A stretch of DNA of 64,000 nucleotides from Nitrospira sp. (GTDB taxonomy: Bacteria > Nitrospirota > Nitrospiria > Nitrospirales > Nitrospiraceae): assembly GCA_021323395.1 (NCBI GenBank), contig JAJONL010000003.1, positions 1 through 64,000 of the forward strand, given 5' to 3'. How positions within the stretch are numbered: the stretch's first letter is position 1; every line of letters starts with the position of its first letter. This document shows positions 19,657 through 28,362 of this stretch, in pieces. The notes under the pieces were generated by a model. That model saw only the letters and a program-made list of their open reading frames with translations, did not search any database and was not told where the DNA came from. The position numbers and the translations under genes were made by a program.

Positions 19657-21438
19657 CTAAGATCCTGTCGGTTGCGGAACTTGTAACGCTTGCGATTTGG
19701 CCCGAGCGATATACAGCAAGCCGTCGGCCATCGAATAGTTAAACGGCAATTCACAGACGACTTCACTGATCTTTTCATACACATGCTGATACAACTGCTC
19801 GGCCTGGGCTGGGGTCATGCCCTCTTGCACTTCATAAAAAAATCCGAGACTCAAATCTTCCGTTGCCGGCCGCATGATTCGGCGGATGCCGTAACTGCCT
19901 GGATCACTCATGATCGGCGCTTCTTTTTCCAAATCAAACAGACAAGGCTGGCACGAAAATCCGTATGATTCATGAAGTTTCGTATTGCCCACGACGAAAT
20001 TCATCGTATCGAGGGCTTCCTCTTCCTTTTCCGTAGGGAATCCGACGATCACATAGCAGTGCACGGCGATACCGAGATCGACGCAATCATCGACAATCCG
20101 TCGCACAGATTCCTGCTTGATCCCCTTCTTCATGAAATCCATGACCCGTTGATTGAATGATTCCAGGCCGAACACGATTTTCAAGCATCCCGCATCCCGC
20201 ATCTGACCGAGCAATTCTCGCGTGAGGTTTTTCTCAAATCGCAATTCGCAGGTCCACTTCACATTCAGCTGACGGTCGATCATCTGTTGGCAGAGACGCT
20301 TCGTGGGAGACAGCGCAAAACATTCGTCGGTGAAGAAGAATGACTGGGCCCCATAACGCTCCTTCAGCCAGGCAAGATCATCGACCGTTTTACCGGGATC
20401 GCGCTGGCGGAAGTTTTGGTGATCCAATGTGAGGGCGCAGAATGCGCAGTCTTTGTAATAACAGCCGCGCGAAAACTGGACGGGCAGAACCGGCTCCGGC
20501 GACAGATACAGGTCGAGCGGAAAGCCGTCGTAATTCGGTGCCGTGAGCTGGTTGATATTCTCAGAGTAAAAGGGCTGGTTGACCGTAATTTTGCCGTTCT
20601 GGCGATAAATCAAATTTGGAACTTTGGTGAAGTCCCGTTTGCCGTCCATCTGATTCACGAGTTCAAGGAGAGCCGTTTCCCCTTCAAACACGACAAAATC
20701 GTCCACCAGATCGAACAGCCACGGGCAGCGTCGCAGGTTGTCGACCAATCGGGTAAAAATGCTGCCACCGACCGTCACATGCAGTTCCGGCGCATGTTCT
20801 TTGATCAATCGACAAAGCGTGAGACCCGGAATAATTTGCGAAGTGGCCGTAATAGATACACCGACCAGATCCGGGCGATCGGTGAGCAGGGAAGGCAACA
20901 CATGATCACGAAACAGACTCACGTAGGGGTTTTGCGTTTCATCCTGAATGGCCTTTATCAAATCTTTCGACGAATAGATCGAATAGTCGCCAAACTGGTT
21001 GTCGACTACCGTCATCCTGGTGGGGAAATACAACGAGGAGATCACCTCAAGCCACTTATCGATCAAAAATAGACTGTTGCGGTAGGCTTCGATATCGTAA
21101 AAACCTTCTCCACGTAAGGTCTCTTTCGCCAATTCAATTCGCTCGAACAAATAAGGAAATCGATCCAACGACTCGATGATCCTGGCGAGTTGTTCGGCAC
21201 TTCCAGGCCCAGTTTCACCGGTACGCTCTCGCTCGAGGCTATGTTGTTTGGCCACTAACTGCTGATAGAAATCTTGAGCAAACGATTGGGTCAGCACCTT
21301 CTCCAGCAACTCAATCCCGAGATCGCGCTGTGAGACATTTTTGACTCCCGCCTGCGTTAGAAACCCAGTTAATGAGGGCAAACTCAGATAGGGCTGTGAC
21401 GGGTGCCAGGTAGGCGGAAACAGGAGTGAAACTTTCAT
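19657..21438 (-). CDS. B12-binding-domain radical SAM protein
   Basis: PVQFSRGCYYKDCAFCALTLDH (CxxxCxxC-like cluster), DLVGVSITATSQIIPGLTLCRLIKE, VGGSIFTRLVDNL, VIVGFPTEKEEEA. Confidence 0.9.
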   Translation of the reverse strand: MKVSLLFPPTWHPSQPYLSLPSLTGFLTQAGVKNVSQRDLGIELLEKVLTQSFAQDFYQQLVAKQHSLERERTGETGPGSAEQLARIIESLDRFPYLFERIELAKETLRGEGFYDIEAYRNSLFLIDKWLEVISSLYFPTRMTVVDNQFGDYSIYSSKDLIKAIQDETQNPYVSLFRDHVLPSLLTDRPDLVGVSITATSQIIPGLTLCRLIKEHAPELHVTVGGSIFTRLVDNLRRCPWLFDLVDDFVVFEGETALLELVNQMDGKRDFTKVPNLIYRQNGKITVNQPFYSENINQLTAPNYDGFPLDLYLSPEPVLPVQFSRGCYYKDCAFCALTLDHQNFRQRDPGKTVDDLAWLKERYGAQSFFFTDECFALSPTKRLCQQMIDRQLNVKWTCELRFEKNLTRELLGQMRDAGCLKIVFGLESFNQRVMDFMKKGIKQESVRRIVDDCVDLGIAVHCYVIVGFPTEKEEEALDTMNFVVGNTKLHESYGFSCQPCLFDLEKEAPIMSDPGSYGIRRIMRPATEDLSLGFFYEVQEGMTPAQAEQLYQHVYEKISEVVCELPFNYSMADGLLYIARAKSQALQVPQPTGS

Positions 21439-21595
21439 AAAAGTCTTTATATTAAGTGGGAAAAATGAGTATTTTCAGTGGTATCACGCCGTATCGGGTT
21501 ATACACTCCGCTTCTCTTCAAATGCAACCCTTCGCGCCAAGGGAGGACGGAAGAAATTCCGGCATTTTACCTCACCGGCTATCTATCTCAAATAG

Positions 21596-21647
21596 AGGGA
21601 GGCCCCGAGTCACTTTGTCCTGTCGGACAACGACTCGGGGCCTCCCT
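21596..21647 (-). terminator. Strong hairpin, 16-bp perfect stem AGGGAGGCCCCGAGTC/GACTCGGGGCCTCCCT plus inner TTGTCC/GGACAA
   Basis: Perfect inverted repeat 21596-21611 / 21632-21647 downstream of the nxrC-like gene. Confidence 0.8.
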
Positions 21648-21712
21648 GATACCATCCCGAAACGATGTGCCCACTCAATCTTTGAGCAGGATCAACCTCT
21701 AGGCCGCTTGGT

Positions 21713-22666
21713 TTACGGCAACTTCAGTGTAAACCAGGTGGAGAGAGCCTTCATGCCGTTTCGTTCAATGTTATTACCATCCCACACTGCAAATGCGATA
21801 GGCACGGAGGCTCCACCCTTAAATTGCGTATCGTTCGCATCGCCGGTCTCCAGCGATCGCTTGACAACCACGCGCCAGGTTGGACCTGAGTACCCACCAC
21901 CCTTGAGAGATCCGGACGGCTCCCACACACCATTACCGATCACATCTTGATGAGCTTGTGTCGTCAAGGTGCTGAACCCATTGGCATTCAGATCCTCAAC
22001 GGAGCTGACGCGCAGGGTTGGATCGGACATGATGTTACCGGACCAGATACCTGAATTGAATGGACCAAGGCTACGACCGATACGATCGGGATAGGTGACG
22101 CCACCCGCTGGCTCTTCGAAATAATAGTCCCAGAAGATTCCAGGGTATTGGTCATCCACATCCCACATACCGGCGCTATCCTTCCCGAGGTCCTTCTGCC
22201 ACTCAGCATTCCAGCGCCAAATATTGACCGTACCACCCGATTGTCCCATACATTGGAACGGAGGAGCTCCCGCAGTATTGACCGGAAACATAATGGCTAC
22301 CTGGTCACGAAAATCCTGTGGCCCGATCGCCGTATCGTTCTTGGTCTGATCGTTCCAATCGAGGCGCAAGCCCAATTCCTTCCCATTGGTGACCGCTTTC
22401 ACAAACACCGACTTCACCGAAATGTTCGGATGCATTGGAGTTGTGATGGTTTGGCCGCTCAACGGAATGATGACCCCCGGCACCCCTTCCCAGATGGGGT
22501 TTGCACCGTCCATCGGGATTGCTCCCTTGATCGCCTTCGCGGGAATGGTCACCGGCTGGCTGACCGCGAGAGGCACCTGCCCAATCGTCAACATAATGCC
22601 AACGATCAGCGCAGAGAGCAGAATGCCAAACACCAAACGCTTGTTGCGTGTCTGCACCAGTCTCAT
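21713..22666 (-). CDS. EBDH-related heme-binding protein, candidate nitrite oxidoreductase gamma subunit (NxrC-like)
   Basis: Signal peptide, then PIWEGVPGVIIPLSGQTITTPMHPNISVKSVFVKAVTNGKELGLRLDWNDQTKND...APPFQCMGQSGGTVNIWRWNAEWQKDL...IAFAVWDGNNIERNGMKALSTWFTLKLP. Confidence 0.85.
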   Translation of the reverse strand: MRLVQTRNKRLVFGILLSALIVGIMLTIGQVPLAVSQPVTIPAKAIKGAIPMDGANPIWEGVPGVIIPLSGQTITTPMHPNISVKSVFVKAVTNGKELGLRLDWNDQTKNDTAIGPQDFRDQVAIMFPVNTAGAPPFQCMGQSGGTVNIWRWNAEWQKDLGKDSAGMWDVDDQYPGIFWDYYFEEPAGGVTYPDRIGRSLGPFNSGIWSGNIMSDPTLRVSSVEDLNANGFSTLTTQAHQDVIGNGVWEPSGSLKGGGYSGPTWRVVVKRSLETGDANDTQFKGGASVPIAFAVWDGNNIERNGMKALSTWFTLKLP

Positions 22667-22764
22667 TGCGTATGCCCTCCTCTGAAAGATTAATAAGAAA
22701 AAGAACTGGGAACGTATAACATCCACCGCAACCGAATCCCGCACTGCCCGCAAACCGAGAACCC

Positions 22765-23742
22765 CTACGCAGTTCCGACGGGGCCTTCACCCTTTTCACC
22801 GTCCTTCTCTTTTGTCTTCTGATCCAAGAAGGACTCGGCCCCGACCTCGCTCAGCAACATGCTGAGCTCGTTTCCTTTGTCCTGCGCCCCACACTCGTAG
22901 GTTTGACCTTCCGGAGCATTGAAGGTAGCTGGTCTATAGTCCGCCTCGGAGTACGGCTGCACAGTGACTCCGAGAAAGGCGACCTCAAAATCCATCCACT
23001 CCGACATGCAGTCGGCTATCAATTTGAATAAGCCTGAGTCTGCCTTCTTCGACAACATCCGACAGAACAATGGCACCCATCGTCCGATGTGATTCCGAAT
23101 AAATTTCTTCTGCGCGTCGACCACAATGTCGGTCTTGTCCATACCATCATGGCAGCGCGAGTAAGATTCCTTGTAGGTCAAAAAATGCATGAACTCCAGC
23201 TCCACGCTGAGATGATCCAGGCGTTCATGCACGTCTTTGGAAAGCTCGACTCCGAAAGCCTTATAAAATCCGGCGATATCGCCCATGACGTGTGACTGGG
23301 CGAAGACGTGGTCATTCCCGAAGAGGGTTTCGTACGGCGGACAATCGAGTGTGATGACATTGGTAAACACACGGCGGTGTTCGGTCTGAAGGTCACCGAT
23401 CTGCCAGTTGACACACTCGGCTGAAACCAGCTTCTCGATCTGATCAAACTGCTTTTTCATCAAGGAGATTTTTTGAGTGGCCCGGTCGCCCCCGATGCCA
23501 TCCAATGCCACGCGCAGACCTTCCAAGGCCGCTCGTCCATCTTCGACGAATTCGCCGCACTGCAAATAGTCCAAGAATTCTTCGTCCTCCGGATATAACA
23601 AACCCCAGGAGAACAGAAGGTATATTTTGCTGCGATTGAGGGCTCGTTCAACGGCCGGCGAGTCTTTAATGGCGACAGTCTGCGGGGGAGCGACTGCGGT
23701 GGAGGACGGGGAGGTGGGCTGCACGACTTGTTTCGATGTCAT
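22765..23742 (-). CDS. TorD/NarJ-like molybdoenzyme maturation chaperone
   Basis: YLLFSWGLLYPEDEEFLDYLQ...LQTEHRRVFTNVITLDCPPYETLFGNDHVFAQSHVMGDIAGFYKAFGVELSKDVHERLDHLSVELEFMHFLTYKE. Confidence 0.88.
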   Translation of the reverse strand: MTSKQVVQPTSPSSTAVAPPQTVAIKDSPAVERALNRSKIYLLFSWGLLYPEDEEFLDYLQCGEFVEDGRAALEGLRVALDGIGGDRATQKISLMKKQFDQIEKLVSAECVNWQIGDLQTEHRRVFTNVITLDCPPYETLFGNDHVFAQSHVMGDIAGFYKAFGVELSKDVHERLDHLSVELEFMHFLTYKESYSRCHDGMDKTDIVVDAQKKFIRNHIGRWVPLFCRMLSKKADSGLFKLIADCMSEWMDFEVAFLGVTVQPYSEADYRPATFNAPEGQTYECGAQDKGNELSMLLSEVGAESFLDQKTKEKDGEKGEGPVGTA

Positions 23743-23766
23743 ACGTTTATTGCTCCTCACCTCAAC

Positions 23767-23800
23767 ATGTTGCGCACTTTTTTCGCACACTACGCAACAT
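23767..23800. promoter_or_regulatory. Inverted repeat ATGTTGCG-N18-CGCAACAT upstream of the torD-like/nxrC-like genes
   Basis: 8-bp perfect arms 23767-23774 and 23793-23800 in the upstream region of the minus-strand start at 23742. Confidence 0.4.
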
Positions 23801-23962
23801 CTGAGTCCTGCGGCACAGGAGGCGTATGATAGGTAAAGGAGAGAGGGATGTCAAGCATGAACTCACCTTCCTTACCCATCGCCTCAAGTGCCGACGTTTT
23901 AATAATTTTCTTGATTTCTCATCTGATCGGCACAGGTCCGACACATGGTTGATGCCGCTATC

Positions 23963-24559
23963 CTAGAGCTCCGGCGCAAGGTTTCGCGCCGGCACCACCT
24001 TGATCGCAAGATGGTCGTTCACGGTCTTACAAATCTGTTCACACATCCCACATCCGACACAATGCTCTTGAGCCACCACCAAACGCAACGCATTAAAATC
24101 CATCGAAAGTGCTTCGACAGGACACTTCGACACACAAGCATGGCAACCTTGCCCTGCCGTACAGACCCGGTGGGACACGGTGGCGACACCCATTCGTACG
24201 TCGAAACAATCTGCGACCGGGAGGAGTGCCTCTGTTGCGCAGGCTGCAATACAGGGGAAATCTTCGCATAATTCGCATGCGACTTGATTGGGAAAAATCA
24301 CCGGAGTGCCGTTCGACAGGTCACTGACAATGGCCCCGGGAGGACAGGCTTTAACACAATCACTGCAGCGAGTACAGCGTTCAAGGAACATCGCTTCGTC
24401 CACCGCGCCGGGCGGCCGCAGCCAATCCATCCGCACGGGAGGAAGAGCTTTCTCACGAGGCGCATCTTTGTGAACGGCAAATTCCCGCGCCGCCTTGGCC
24501 ACTGAGACCACGGAGTCTTTCAGAAAGTCCCGACGTCCATATGTGGGATCCGCGGCCAT
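23963..24559 (-). CDS. 4Fe-4S ferredoxin (NapF/NapG-like)
   Basis: Multiple Cys clusters: CTRCSDCVKACPPGAI, CELCEDFPCIAAC, CHACVSKCPVEAL, CVGCGMCEQIC; RRDFLKDSV near the N-terminus. Confidence 0.88.
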   Translation of the reverse strand: MAADPTYGRRDFLKDSVVSVAKAAREFAVHKDAPREKALPPVRMDWLRPPGAVDEAMFLERCTRCSDCVKACPPGAIVSDLSNGTPVIFPNQVACELCEDFPCIAACATEALLPVADCFDVRMGVATVSHRVCTAGQGCHACVSKCPVEALSMDFNALRLVVAQEHCVGCGMCEQICKTVNDHLAIKVVPARNLAPEL

Positions 24560-24571
24560 CGCAGTTCCTGA

Positions 24572-25603
24572 CTACATCACACCGTCGGCGCGCAACTTGT
24601 ACACTTCCACGCAACGATCGCAAGCGCCATACTCGACATCCCAGCCTGGATGGTTTTCGCGAATAAAGTCGAGGATATACGCTTCCAGTTTGGTTTCCAT
24701 ATCTTCCACCCAAGAATAGGTGGGGAAGCGACATAACGGACAAGGGAATCCCGGCATGAGCATTACCTTATTAGTGGTCTCCGGGACTTCCCCCCCTTCG
24801 ACATCCACCGCGCGATCCAGGATGCGCAGGGTGTCGGTCGCCATTTCGACCAGTTCGGAATGCGTGAAGTAACTGGTCTGCCACAAGCCTTCAAATACCG
24901 ATTTCAGCTGCGCGGGCGGAATTTTTCGATACCATGAGCGAAACTCTTTGAAGCGATCCTCTTTCGACAGCATCGGCTCTTTGCCGTCGGCAATCAGGCG
25001 GCTATCCACGCTGATATTCCAAAGAATCCGATAGCGGTGCAGAATCAGCGTTTCCTCGCCGGGGTTTTGACCGACCCTGGTGTCAGGATCATAGCCAAAG
25101 GCGGGATCGAGCATGTCGTGGATGTGCATGAGCTCGTGTCGACAGTAGCGGGTGAGGGCCGGATCATAAAACCGTCTTGGAATCAGCTTGATGCCGACAC
25201 CCTTCAGGCCCTTTTCCTCGAATTGCTTCGCCAGGTCGTGTTCGACGGAACCCCATTTGCGCAACACATCGACCCCTTCCTGATCTTCCTTGAGCACGCC
25301 CTTGACCAGCACCACGCCGACACGCTGTTTCAGTTCAGGAAATTCGTTGAAGGCGTCACGGATGATATCGGAAAAGCCCCAGATCCCGAACAAATACTGA
25401 TACAGCTTCTTAAACTCCGCCTCCCGATCATCGAGTGTGAACTTCTCATAGATCGGATCGGCCAGTTCGTGAAATTCTTTATAGTAGGTCGGATCCCCTT
25501 CCCGTTCCGTCTTTTCAATGAAGGAATCGATCACTTCCTGCAGCAAGGCCGGCTGAAAACGGATCTCCATAGACTGCTTGGATACTTCTATCCCGGTTGT
25601 CAT
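24572..25603 (-). CDS. Conserved hypothetical protein with two C-terminal CxxC pairs
   Basis: FPCPLCRFPTYSW...YGACDRCVEVYKL; adjacent to the TorD/ferredoxin genes. Confidence 0.7.
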   Translation of the reverse strand: MTTGIEVSKQSMEIRFQPALLQEVIDSFIEKTEREGDPTYYKEFHELADPIYEKFTLDDREAEFKKLYQYLFGIWGFSDIIRDAFNEFPELKQRVGVVLVKGVLKEDQEGVDVLRKWGSVEHDLAKQFEEKGLKGVGIKLIPRRFYDPALTRYCRHELMHIHDMLDPAFGYDPDTRVGQNPGEETLILHRYRILWNISVDSRLIADGKEPMLSKEDRFKEFRSWYRKIPPAQLKSVFEGLWQTSYFTHSELVEMATDTLRILDRAVDVEGGEVPETTNKVMLMPGFPCPLCRFPTYSWVEDMETKLEAYILDFIRENHPGWDVEYGACDRCVEVYKLRADGVM

Positions 25604-25800
25604 AAGACCTCACATGTTCTGATACGGTGAAGGGATGAAACCCGCGCGTAGTGCTGTGCTTGACTTGCTCCCGGTCCTTCTCTTACGATCACCGAAACGA
25701 CCGCCGATTATACAAACCCCTCGACGATTTTTGCAAACCGTTGAGGGCAGGTGGGGCTCAGCGACCCCGCCCAGACAGGGACGAGGCATTAGACGTTATG

Positions 25801-26910
25801 AGCAATCACAGCACCGCCCCCCCGACGACTCCTTCCGTAGGACATATGAGCAGTTCAGGGGAAAGCATGCCGGCCACCGTGCCGGCTGTTGACCACTTAG
25901 ACTATTGGAAGACCGGCCTGCGGGAACTCAAGACCTTCCGAGGGCATTCTCACGGCGTATGGTCTGTCGCCTATGCGCCGGACGGCCAAACGATCGTCAG
26001 CGGAGGTGTCGATCGGTATGTCCGCATCTGGGATATCGAAACCGGCCGGCTGTTGCGTTCGTTACGCGGTCATACCGCAGACATCCGGGCTCTGGTGTTT
26101 ACCCCCGACGGCCGCACGCTCGCCTCCGGGAGTGAAGATCGGACCATCCGTCTCTGGAATCCCAAGACCGGCGAACCGACGAAACTCCTCTTCACGCGCT
26201 ACGACCACAATGTCTGCAGTCTGTCTCTTTCTCCTGACGGCCTCATGCTTGCGCGCGGCAGTCACAACAAAGACATCAAAATCTGGGAGGTCACAACAGG
26301 CACCGATCTCATGACTCTGCTGGGCAAGGATCAATTCGATCACCACTGGTCGGTCTGTGTGGCGTTCTCGCCCGATGGCATGCATCTCGCGAGCGGATCG
26401 GATATCGGCAAGATCAGAATCTGGGAAGTGCTGCCCAGCGGCGAGGAAAAGATCCTGCACAACGGTCACTGGCAGGAGACTGAAGAAGACTCGACGGAAA
26501 CCCGCGGTTTCTTCATTGAAGATGACGGTGGATTCCAAAAACCCATGGAATATTGGATCGGCGCCATGGTGTTCACGCCGGACGCAAAGCTCCTGATCAC
26601 CGGAAGCAGGGACAATACGATCCGATTCTTTGATATGCCGACCATGAACGAACTACGCGTTCTGCGCGGGCATCACGGGTGGGTTCGGTCCTTGGCCGTC
26701 TCACCGGACGGAAAAGTACTCATCAGTGCCGGAGACGACAGCACGATCCGTTTCTGGGACATCGCCACCGGCCGCAACTTCAGAACCGACAAGACCCATT
26801 CCGGAGCTGTTCGCGGCATTGCACTGTCACCCGACGGCCTGCGCTTGGCCAGCGCTTCCTGGGATCGCACCGTGAAACTATGGGAAGGCGGCCCGGAACC
26901 GGCAGAGTAA
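25801..26910 (+). CDS. WD40-repeat protein
   Basis: Repeated GHSHGVWSVAYAPDGQTIVSGGVDRYVRIWDIETG-type units. Confidence 0.93.
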   Translation, partial: SNHSTAPPTTPSVGHMSSSGESMPATVPAVDHLDYWKTGLRELKTFRGHSHGVWSVAYAPDGQTIVSGGVDRYVRIWDIETGRLLRSLRGHTADIRALVFTPDGRTLASGSEDRTIRLWNPKTGEPTKLLFTRYDHNVCSLSLSPDGLMLARGSHNKDIKIWEVTTGTDLMTLLGKDQFDHHWSVCVAFSPDGMHLASGSDIGKIRIWEVLPSGEEKILHNGHWQETEEDSTETRGFFIEDDGGFQKPMEYWIGAMVFTPDAKLLITGSRDNTIRFFDMPTMNELRVLRGHHGWVRSLAVSPDGKVLISAGDDSTIRFWDIATGRNFRTDKTHSGAVRGIALSPDGLRLASASWDRTVKLWEGGPEPAE

Positions 26911-28362
26911 TTAGTCAGCTTCCTCCTCCGCTTCGCCACGGGCGGAGGAGATGCCGTACCGCTTGCACCGATCCCACAAGGCTTTCCGGGACAGCCCCAA
27001 TATCGTCGCCGCATTGGTTCGGTTCCCCTCCACCTGCTTCAACACATCGACAATATAATCCCGCTCAAATGCTTCACGCGCCATCGCGAGGGTCATGGGC
27101 GCGGTCACGACCGGCTTGCTGGTTTCTGCGGTGAGCCCTTCCGCACAGAAACCACAGGCTGGCTGAGGCGCTCCGCCCAGATAGGGACAGGTCGAGAATC
27201 CGCAGAGATTCCAGGGTTGCAGCGACTCCCCCTCTTGCCCCAAAGCGACGGCCCGTTCAACCAACTGCTCCAGTTCACCGACATTGCCGGGAAAGGAATA
27301 ATGCAAGAGCAACTCACGGCTGAGCTGAGCAAACCCGTTCACCGATTTGCCGAGGTTCGCCGACTGAGCCTCCAGGACATGCTCGGCGATGACGAGTACA
27401 TCCTCGCGTCTCTCGCGCAGTGGCGGTACAACGATCTGAACCGGGGAGAGGTAGTCGGAGAGTTCCTTGCGAAACCGCCCATCGGCCACGGCCTCTTGAA
27501 GAACGCGCGGGGCGGCGCAAATGATTCGGACATCGATGGCAATCGCATCCCTCCCTCCCACCCGCATCAACCGCTTTTCTTGCAGCAGGCGCAAGAGCCT
27601 GGTCTGGAGAGTGGGAGACAATGCATCGATATCGTCGAGAAACAATGAGCCTTTTTGCGCCAGCTCGAATCGACCTCGGCGTTGACGCGCCGCTCCGGGG
27701 ATCGCCCCCTTCTCATGGCCGAAGAGTTCCGATTCCATGAGCCCTTCAGGAAGGTCAGCGCAGCAGACTTTGATCAAGGGATGATCGCGCCGCGGGCTAT
27801 TCAAATGGATGGCATGAGCGACCAGCTCTTTCCCTGTTCCACGTTCTCCCGCAATCGAAATCGGTGAATCCGTCGCCGCCAGCAGCTTGATCCTTTCCAG
27901 CAGCGCCCGCATCTGATGGTTGCTGCCGTGCATTCCACTGAAACTGAATCGGTCCTCCAGCACCTCTTTCAATTGGAGATTTTCACGTCGCAGCCCGAGA
28001 ATTTTTCCCACTCGCTCGACGATGAGCAGCAGCTCGTCCATCTGGAACGGTTTTGTAATGTAATCATAGGCGCCTAATTTGATCGCACCGACGGCCGTAT
28101 CGACCGACCCATGCGCAGTGATCAAAATCACTTCGGTCGTGGGATTGTGTTCTTTCGACGCCTTTAAAATCGTGAGTCCATCGGCGCCCGGTAGGCGCAG
28201 ATCGGTGATCACGACGTCGAACTGACGGGTGCCGAGGATGGCCAGCCCTTCCGTTCCCGTCGTCGCCGCCGTAACCTCGCATCCGATGCCTTCCAGCGCA
28301 TCCAGCATGGACAGGCGCATCAACGGTTCATCATCGACAATGAACACCTTGAGGCCTTTCAC
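26911..28362 (-). CDS. Sigma54-dependent response regulator (NtrC type)
   Basis: Receiver (FIVDDEPLMRLSML...VVITDLRLPGADGL), AAA+ with divergent GAIPGA in place of GAFTGA, Fis-type HTH (NRTNAATILGLSRKALWDRCKRYGI). Confidence 0.92.
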   Translation of the reverse strand: MKGLKVFIVDDEPLMRLSMLDALEGIGCEVTAATTGTEGLAILGTRQFDVVITDLRLPGADGLTILKASKEHNPTTEVILITAHGSVDTAVGAIKLGAYDYITKPFQMDELLLIVERVGKILGLRRENLQLKEVLEDRFSFSGMHGSNHQMRALLERIKLLAATDSPISIAGERGTGKELVAHAIHLNSPRRDHPLIKVCCADLPEGLMESELFGHEKGAIPGAARQRRGRFELAQKGSLFLDDIDALSPTLQTRLLRLLQEKRLMRVGGRDAIAIDVRIICAAPRVLQEAVADGRFRKELSDYLSPVQIVVPPLRERREDVLVIAEHVLEAQSANLGKSVNGFAQLSRELLLHYSFPGNVGELEQLVERAVALGQEGESLQPWNLCGFSTCPYLGGAPQPACGFCAEGLTAETSKPVVTAPMTLAMAREAFERDYIVDVLKQVEGNRTNAATILGLSRKALWDRCKRYGISSARGEAEEEAD

